Source: Planctomycetota bacterium
GTDB lineage: Bacteria > Planctomycetota > UBA1135 > GCA-002686595
Direction: 5' to 3'
NCBI GenBank assembly: GCA_029259675.1
Contig: JAJDES010000242.1
Location: 1-9,737 of the forward strand
Length of the DNA stretch: 9,737 nt
A model generated the notes under the pieces. It ran no database searches. It was given only the letters and a program-made list of their open reading frames with translations, and was not told the DNA's origin. Positions 6,079 to 9,737 of the stretch are shown here, piece after piece (the stretch's first letter is position 1; each line of letters begins with the position of its first letter). Made by a program: the position numbers and the translations under genes.

Positions 6079-6621
6079 ATGCAGACCTCACACAGCGCGC
6101 GTTCCAATTTCGAATCGAGACCCCTGGCGGGTCTGGCCGCTTCGTTTCGATTCCAATCCATTCTGATGGAGATGCTCGCGGCGGGCATGGAATTCGAGGA
6201 CTGGTCTGCACGGGTCGGTGACGAGCAACCCGCGCTTTGGACGCTCGGTCACTTGGCGGCAACTCGCCGGCACTTGGCGCGCAGTCTTGGTGAAGAATTG
6301 GAACCGTGCGATTGGGAACGCAAGTTTCACAGCGGACGCAGGCCCTTACCCGGATTGCCATTGCCCGAGTATCCGGCAGTAGATGACTTGCTTGGCGAAT
6401 ACGGCCGAGCGGGCGAGCTTCTGGTCGAACGATTGGAATTCATGGAGCGCGTGCCCGCCCCGGAGGGCGGTTGGCGAATTCCCTCACTGGGGGCCGTTTC
6501 CAAAACGTCCGATGCCGGCGATTTAGCCGGTGGCTTGAACTTCTACTGCTTCAACGAAGCGTACAACTTGGGGCAAATCGGCTTGATTCGACGCATGCGC
6601 GGACTGTCGAGCCCGTTTTAG
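6079..6621 (+). CDS. DinB-like four-helix-bundle protein lacking two metal-binding histidines
   Basis: A cytoplasmic protein of 180 aa, the usual DinB/YfiT size. Family marks are an early helix ending in WTLGHLAATRRHLARSLG, where H58 is in the position of the first metal ligand, and a last helix NEAYNLGQIGLIRRMRG. DinB proteins normally read H-E-A-Y-H-x-G-Q in that last helix, with both histidines binding the metal. Here they are Asn159 and Asn163 (codons AAC and AAC). A triad-type metal site is therefore probably absent, and metal-dependent thiol transferase activity is unlikely; a binding or structural role fits better (inference). I chose ATG at 6079 because AGGTGG at 6068-6073 lies five bases upstream; a GTG at 6070 would add three residues but overlap that site. 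The gene stands alone, divergent from the ATPase operon. Confidence 0.8.
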   Translation: MQTSHSARSNFESRPLAGLAASFRFQSILMEMLAAGMEFEDWSARVGDEQPALWTLGHLAATRRHLARSLGEELEPCDWERKFHSGRRPLPGLPLPEYPAVDDLLGEYGRAGELLVERLEFMERVPAPEGGWRIPSLGAVSKTSDAGDLAGGLNFYCFNEAYNLGQIGLIRRMRGLSSPF

Positions 6622-6976
6622 GCCTGGACCTCGCAATAGCGATTCGAGCCGGCTGGGGTTGCGCATGAGAAGTCGTGTGGCGAGGTAGCGAGCAAGGGGC
6701 CGACCACCCTAGCTTTCAACAGACATACTCCACGTGTGCCCGCCGTCCGCTTTGGCGGCCGACCTACTCGCCTACTGAACGCGAAATGCTGAGCGATCCG
6801 CTCACTCACCAATCCCCAAGGCGATTGATGCTCGCCGAGGCAAAGCGTGAACTTGCAAATGGACAGATCATTGCGTGGGCGCGGGCGAGTGAAGTTGGGA
6901 AGGGGTGCGGGGGCGGTCCCGCTGACTGAACCGCCCCCCCCGAGGGAAGCCGAAGGAGACTCCTCGTTCCAAAGGA
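6622..6976. other. 355-bp gap with no convincing gene
   Basis: This convergent gap separates the ends of the DinB-like and FG-GAP genes. Open frames here (for example plus-strand 6675-6929) show no family features. A CCGCC/GGCGG hairpin with a 9-base loop (6740-6758) lies about 120 bp after the DinB-like stop. A longer GC stem is at 6909-6938, and CACGTG is at 6731-6736. No U-tract follows either stem. Confidence 0.6.
6909..6938 (-). terminator. GC-rich hairpin downstream of the FG-GAP gene
   Basis: GGGGGCGGT (6909-6917) pairs perfectly with ACCGCCCCC (6930-6938) around a 12-base loop. The stem begins 38 bp beyond the stop of the minus-strand FG-GAP gene, which is where a terminator is expected. 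No T-run follows on either strand, so it may instead work with Rho or protect the mRNA 3' end. Confidence 0.4.
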
Positions 6977-8704
6977 CTACAGCTGGTTGATCAGCAGCAC
7001 GTCCTGGGGCGGATCGACCGAATCGAAATCGCCGCCATTTGCCAAATAAGCATCCAAATCACCATCGTTGTCGATATCGACTAGGGATACATCACCCGCA
7101 ATGAAGGGGTCGAAGTCGGCCAGGAAGGTGAAGCTCGGGTCGGTGAGGAACTCGCCTTCCACTCCGCCCTGAAGTCCGCCTTGATTCAGCAGCAGTACGT
7201 CTTCGCCCAAGGTCGGCATGCCCGGTTGGCTGAAATCAAAAAACTCATGAACGCCGACAAGAATGTCTACATCGCCATCGAGGTCGACGTCACCGGCTTC
7301 GCAAAACAGGCGGATTCCCGTAGCAGCGCCAAATGAGGTCGGGACATTTGCGGACGCGTCCGTAAATGTGGGGCTGCCCGAATTCGCATTGTTGAGCAAG
7401 AGATGTCCCGTCGCCGTCAGCGATACGTCGCTTTGCGCGAGGAAGATGTCGGGGAAGCCGTCACCATCGAAGTCGGCCACGCAGGAATGGAGGCTTTTGA
7501 AGACCTGGCTTGGAAGGCCGGCAGCGGTGATGTCTGTGAATGTTCCGCTGCCATCATTGCGATAGAGCCTGTTCTGCTCACCGCCGGCGGAACTGCTCGA
7601 GCGCGCGATAAAGAGATCCTTGTCGCCGTCTAGATCAAAGTCCGCGACGCTCAAGTCGCCGCCGTCAAGGTGGGGGTCATTGCCTCCCACGGTTCCAAAT
7701 GTTGCGCTTGGAACAAAGAGGCCGATCGTAAGGCCCTGGGCCCCACCTGCATTTATGTACAGGGTTGTCGGGTCGGGCGTTTCGGAGGGGTGTTCCAAAT
7801 CCTGTCGATTGGCCACGAACAAGTCGAGATCCTCATCTCCGTCCACATCGGTGAAAACCGCATCCAGTGGCGAGCCGGCGCCCCCGGGAAATGTGGGCTC
7901 GATGAGGAAGGTCCCGTCGCCTTGGTTGATCAGCAAGCGATTCGGGGCGGGGGTAAGGGCATCGGAATAGGTACCCACAAAGATGTCGTCGTAGCCGTCG
8001 TTGTTGACGTCGCCGATCTCAACCACGGATGCGGGCCCTTGCGCAAGCAAAGGCAAACTGGCGGCGGCCTCGTCGCTAAGTGTCAACGTGCCCATCCCCG
8101 CATTCATCAGCAAGTTGAGCTCCGCTCCGTCACCTTCGTTCGCAACGATTCCATCGGGGTAGCCGTCGCGATTGAAGTCGCCCCAATCGACATCGATGGC
8201 GACGTGCAGACCGGTTGAAGTCGGCAATGCGGATGTGGAATCCACGAAGCTGCTGGGCTGCGAGGTGCTGGGCCGTATTTGTAGGGCGCGACTTCCAAAG
8301 GCCTCTCCGCCGACGGTGAAGATCGTTGATTGCGCAAAGATGGGTGCCCCGGCCGGCCAGCTGTTCGGAATGGTGAAGGACTTGATGAAAATGCCGCTTG
8401 GAGCCACGGCACCGAAGCGAAATAGGAAGGGGGGGCCATCCACCAAAAGCACCGGGAAGTCGGGACCCAATGGAACGGCGGCGGGTGCAAAGCCGATGGT
8501 CAACAATCCCAATCCACCAACCAGGGGCGAACGAGTGATCATGCTCATGGCGTTGCCGACAGTGGCTACAGAGCTCTCAATGGAAACTTGGCTGGCTTGG
8601 TCATCGCTGTCGGCCCAGGCCGGGTTGGTAGCTAGCAGGCAGGCCGCGCCGACTGCAGTGACGGCCTTGCCAATGGATATGAGTGGGTAAGAACAGAGGG
8701 TCAT
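6977..8704 (-). CDS. Secreted FG-GAP/VCBS repeat protein
   Basis: A 575-residue exported protein, probably periplasmic, surface-bound or released. The N-terminus is a Sec signal peptide: hydrophobic stretch at about 8-25, then NPAWA with likely cleavage after A31. Residues 32-165 are a unique domain. Seven DxDxDGxxD calcium-binding loops follow, at 176, 232, 286, 355, 411, 472 and 543, each followed by a strand such as DIFVG or DLFVA. The spacing is 54-71 residues, as in an integrin-like beta-propeller; seven blades would close one. Loops 1 and 2 have Asn in place of Asp, and loop 3 has Glu (DVDGDEDLD) in place of the loop Gly. Such proteins mediate adhesion, carbohydrate binding or cell contact; the ligand is unknown. 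There is no C-terminal sorting signal or lipobox. The start at 8704 is favoured by AGGAG seven bases upstream; an upstream in-frame start at 8755 would put 17 extra residues before the signal peptide. Confidence 0.9.
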   Translation of the reverse strand: MTLCSYPLISIGKAVTAVGAACLLATNPAWADSDDQASQVSIESSVATVGNAMSMITRSPLVGGLGLLTIGFAPAAVPLGPDFPVLLVDGPPFLFRFGAVAPSGIFIKSFTIPNSWPAGAPIFAQSTIFTVGGEAFGSRALQIRPSTSQPSSFVDSTSALPTSTGLHVAIDVDWGDFNRDGYPDGIVANEGDGAELNLLMNAGMGTLTLSDEAAASLPLLAQGPASVVEIGDVNNDGYDDIFVGTYSDALTPAPNRLLINQGDGTFLIEPTFPGGAGSPLDAVFTDVDGDEDLDLFVANRQDLEHPSETPDPTTLYINAGGAQGLTIGLFVPSATFGTVGGNDPHLDGGDLSVADFDLDGDKDLFIARSSSSAGGEQNRLYRNDGSGTFTDITAAGLPSQVFKSLHSCVADFDGDGFPDIFLAQSDVSLTATGHLLLNNANSGSPTFTDASANVPTSFGAATGIRLFCEAGDVDLDGDVDILVGVHEFFDFSQPGMPTLGEDVLLLNQGGLQGGVEGEFLTDPSFTFLADFDPFIAGDVSLVDIDNDGDLDAYLANGGDFDSVDPPQDVLLINQL

Positions 8705-8762
8705 GGCGGTACTCCTAGGATTCGCTGAGGGTTGATTGGGAAGCGGAGGCACCAATCGCCGT

Positions 8763-8820
8763 GGGCCGGGGAGGCTCCGAGCGACGACGGGATGGGTCCA
8801 ATTCCTGGGTCTACCGGCCC
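8763..8820 (-). other. Structured segment in the FG-GAP mRNA leader
   Basis: GGGCCGG (8763-8769) and CCGGCCC (8814-8820) form a perfect 7-bp stem around a 44-base loop containing the small hairpin-like GGAGGCTCC and two copies of TGGGTC. The segment lies 59-116 bases upstream of the FG-GAP start codon, inside the predicted leader. I do not recognise a riboswitch class. Confidence 0.35.
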
Positions 8821-8862
8821 TCTGAGAAGGGGTGGAGTCCGGGTCTGACTTGATCTTTCAAC

Positions 8863-8877
8863 TGAGATTGAATCTCA
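8863..8877. promoter_or_regulatory. 7-1-7 palindrome (operator candidate) for the FG-GAP gene
   Basis: TGAGATT-G-AATCTCA is a perfect 7-1-7 inverted repeat just downstream of the candidate -10 at 8889-8894, at about +5 to +20 of the transcript. The geometry matches Fur-family boxes (TGATAAT-N-ATTATCA), with five of seven positions per half-site shared. The regulator's identity is inference only. Confidence 0.45.
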
Positions 8878-8888
8878 ATTGCAATGGG

Positions 8889-8916
8889 AATTTAGCGCGG
8901 CCTGAAGAACCGTCAA
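8889..8916 (-). promoter_or_regulatory. Sigma70-like promoter for the FG-GAP gene
   Basis: Minus-strand TTGACG (plus 8911-8916) and TAAATT (plus 8889-8894) are 16 bp apart. The predicted start of transcription near 8882 leaves a leader of about 178 nt before the ATG at 8704. It is the best promoter-like match I noticed in the 8705-9368 gap. Confidence 0.5.
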
Positions 8917-9163
8917 GTCCAATTTCAAAAAATCCAACTCTTCCCAAGGGCTCAGTGATCTGGAGGCACCAGCCGCAATCTTGCCTCTGTCGAAGCGAAC
9001 TTCGGACTGTCGCAGTTCAGAGCGTAGTTGAGGGCCCCATGACCGGCAGTCTTCACATGAGGCAGCGCGTTGGTGCCGTCACGCGCGATTGCTACGGGCA
9101 CACAACAGGTTGGGCTCAATCAGCAAGGCTTTGGCCACGGACTGATAACAGCATCAGAGCCAA

Positions 9164-9251
9164 GCCGGCAGCGTGCCGGCAATGTCCAGAAATCGCTAAT
9201 TCGAATTGCACGCAGTGCAACCCGAGGCGAAGCCACAAGGACTACGCGTAG
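9164..9251. repeat. Cluster of four short perfect palindromes/hairpins
   Basis: In 88 bp there are GCCGGCA-GCG-TGCCGGC (9164-9180), AATTCGAATT (9198-9207), TTGCAC-GCA-GTGCAA (9206-9220) and CTACGCGTAG (9242-9251). The two hairpins share a three-base GC-rich loop. They could form a small structured RNA, a REP-like element or a protein-binding site. I cannot tell which. Confidence 0.5.
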
Positions 9252-9338
9252 CGAGTTACCGGGATCTGCACCAACTTTGATCCTGGCGGGCCCCGGTAGC
9301 GCTTGCCGACTTACGCATCGCGCTCGACAGAGAATCGC

Positions 9339-9356
9339 AGCCCTCTCAAGTGGGCT
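9339..9356 (-). terminator. Weak hairpin downstream of the edge gene
   Basis: AGCCC (9339-9343) and GGGCT (9352-9356) pair around an 8-base loop, starting 12 bp beyond the TAA stop of the minus-strand edge gene. The position suits a terminator, but the stem is short and lacks a T-tract. Confidence 0.25.
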
Positions 9357-9368
9357 CTATTTCGCCGA

Positions 9369-9737
9369 TTAAACGCGAATTTGGCGGAAATCGACGAGGT
9401 CGGTTCCGCGCGTATAGGCCACCCCGGTAATGCCCTTGTGCAAGGGATCGGTGTGTCCTCCGCGACCGGGGTAACGGAATTCGGCCGAGAAACCATCCTC
9501 GAATTCGAGCTCGAAGAAGTAGGTCGTGATGCCCTCGGTGAAGAGCATGCGTGTTTCGCTACGGCGGTCAGCAACTACGGCGCTGCGCTTGAGCAACGGG
9601 CGCGCTGCGAACTGGGAGCGAAAGCTCTTTTGCTTAAACGTGCGCCAGGCACCGACTAGGACAAGTGCGGCGCCGAGAACGATGCCGATGTAGTGCGAAA
9701 CGCCCAAGCCCTCTTCATCGCGTCCGGCCAGGAAGAC
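9369..9737 (-). CDS. Membrane-anchored small protein, DUF2500/DUF3592-like fold (partial, cut by window edge)
   Basis: The reading frame is open to the right edge of the window, so the N-terminus may lie outside. A TTG at 9707 would give 112 aa, but ten more in-frame codons precede it within the window. A hydrophobic helix (HYIGIVLGAALVLVGAW) is followed by a basic stretch (RTFKQKSFRSQFAARPLLKR) and a soluble domain with alternating strands, YFFELEFEDGFSAEFRYP, and an end reading GVAYTRGTDLVDFRQIRV. This layout (one or two membrane helices, then a small beta domain ending 'LTYRGTRLxxF') resembles DUF2500/DUF3592-type proteins of unknown function. The resemblance is by eye only. The most likely topology is one membrane anchor with the beta domain on one side. 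The TAA stop is at 9369-9371. Confidence 0.6.
   Translation of the reverse strand, partial: VFLAGRDEEGLGVSHYIGIVLGAALVLVGAWRTFKQKSFRSQFAARPLLKRSAVVADRRSETRMLFTEGITTYFFELEFEDGFSAEFRYPGRGGHTDPLHKGITGVAYTRGTDLVDFRQIRV

Larger units (their letters stand above)
8917..9368. other. Gene-less, palindrome-rich intergenic region
   Basis: No open frame here shows domain features; the plus-strand frame 8832-9251 has no ribosome-binding site and looks incidental. Several dyads are clear: 8985-9022 (CTCTG/CAGAG enclosing GAAG-CGAA-CTTC), 9164-9180, 9198-9207, 9206-9220 and 9242-9251. This part lies between the FG-GAP promoter and the end of the edge gene. Confidence 0.6.

Noticed and set aside
7670..8218. 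182-residue plus-strand open frame
   Set aside because: It mirrors the FG-GAP repeats on the opposite strand; GC-rich codon bias keeps the frame open.
8172..8690. 172-residue plus-strand open frame
   Set aside because: It is antisense to the N-terminal half of the FG-GAP gene and has no recognisable features.
8681..8704. Lipoprotein signal in the FG-GAP protein
   Set aside because: Cysteines at residues 4 and 22 do not sit in a good lipobox, whereas AWA before residue 32 fits signal peptidase I.
8832..9251. 139-residue plus-strand open frame
   Set aside because: No ribosome-binding site, no family resemblance, and it runs through the promoter, operator and palindrome cluster.
9164..9251. 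Integron attC site
   Set aside because: The hairpins are short and I could not find the paired core boxes (RYYYAAC/GTTRRRY) or a cassette arrangement.

Overview
This is bacterial chromosomal DNA of moderately high GC content (about 60% by eye). Genes are compact and sit on both strands, with several GTG or TTG starts and GTGA-type overlaps. The mix of genes (FG-GAP/VCBS surface protein, CBS-bearing CLC channel, DUF5989 small membrane protein, DinB-like protein, AAA ATPase) suits an environmental Gram-negative, perhaps a deltaproteobacterium/Myxococcota-like lineage. That placement is a guess from gene style. I see no rRNA, tRNA, CRISPR array, transposase or phage gene.

Layout, left to right. 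(1) 179-1276 (-) encodes a class I SAM-dependent methyltransferase with a four-cysteine zinc-ribbon-like N-terminus. Divergent from it, 1339-1524 (+) encodes a 61-residue DUF5989-type membrane protein whose stop codon lies inside a 16-bp tandem repeat followed by two hairpins. (2) On the minus strand a CLC chloride channel/transporter with a C-terminal CBS pair (2025-3845) is followed 46 bp later by a 102-residue protein with an internal duplication and an 18-residue all-acidic tail apart from one Leu (1670-1978); the two are probably one transcription unit. (3) A second minus-strand unit encodes an AAA ATPase (4430-5788) overlapping by 4 bp a 112-residue protein with two CxxC pairs (4095-4433). 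A sigma70-like promoter lies just upstream, with its -10 embedded in a 16-bp palindrome only 6 bp from the start codon, suggesting autoregulation. (4) 6079-6621 (+) encodes a DinB-like four-helix-bundle protein that has lost two of the three expected metal-binding histidines. (5) 6977-8704 (-) encodes a secreted protein with seven FG-GAP/VCBS calcium-binding repeats, expressed from a promoter at 8889-8916 with a 7-1-7 palindrome just downstream and a leader of about 175 nt. (6) 8917-9368 has no convincing gene but is rich in palindromes and hairpins. (7) The right edge carries the C-terminal part of a small membrane-anchored protein (minus strand, cut by the window).

The units look functionally independent. 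The strongest candidates for something undescribed are the ATPase/CxxC pair with its palindrome-controlled, almost leaderless promoter, and the CLC plus acidic-tail protein pair. Neither is shown by the sequence alone to be a defined system.
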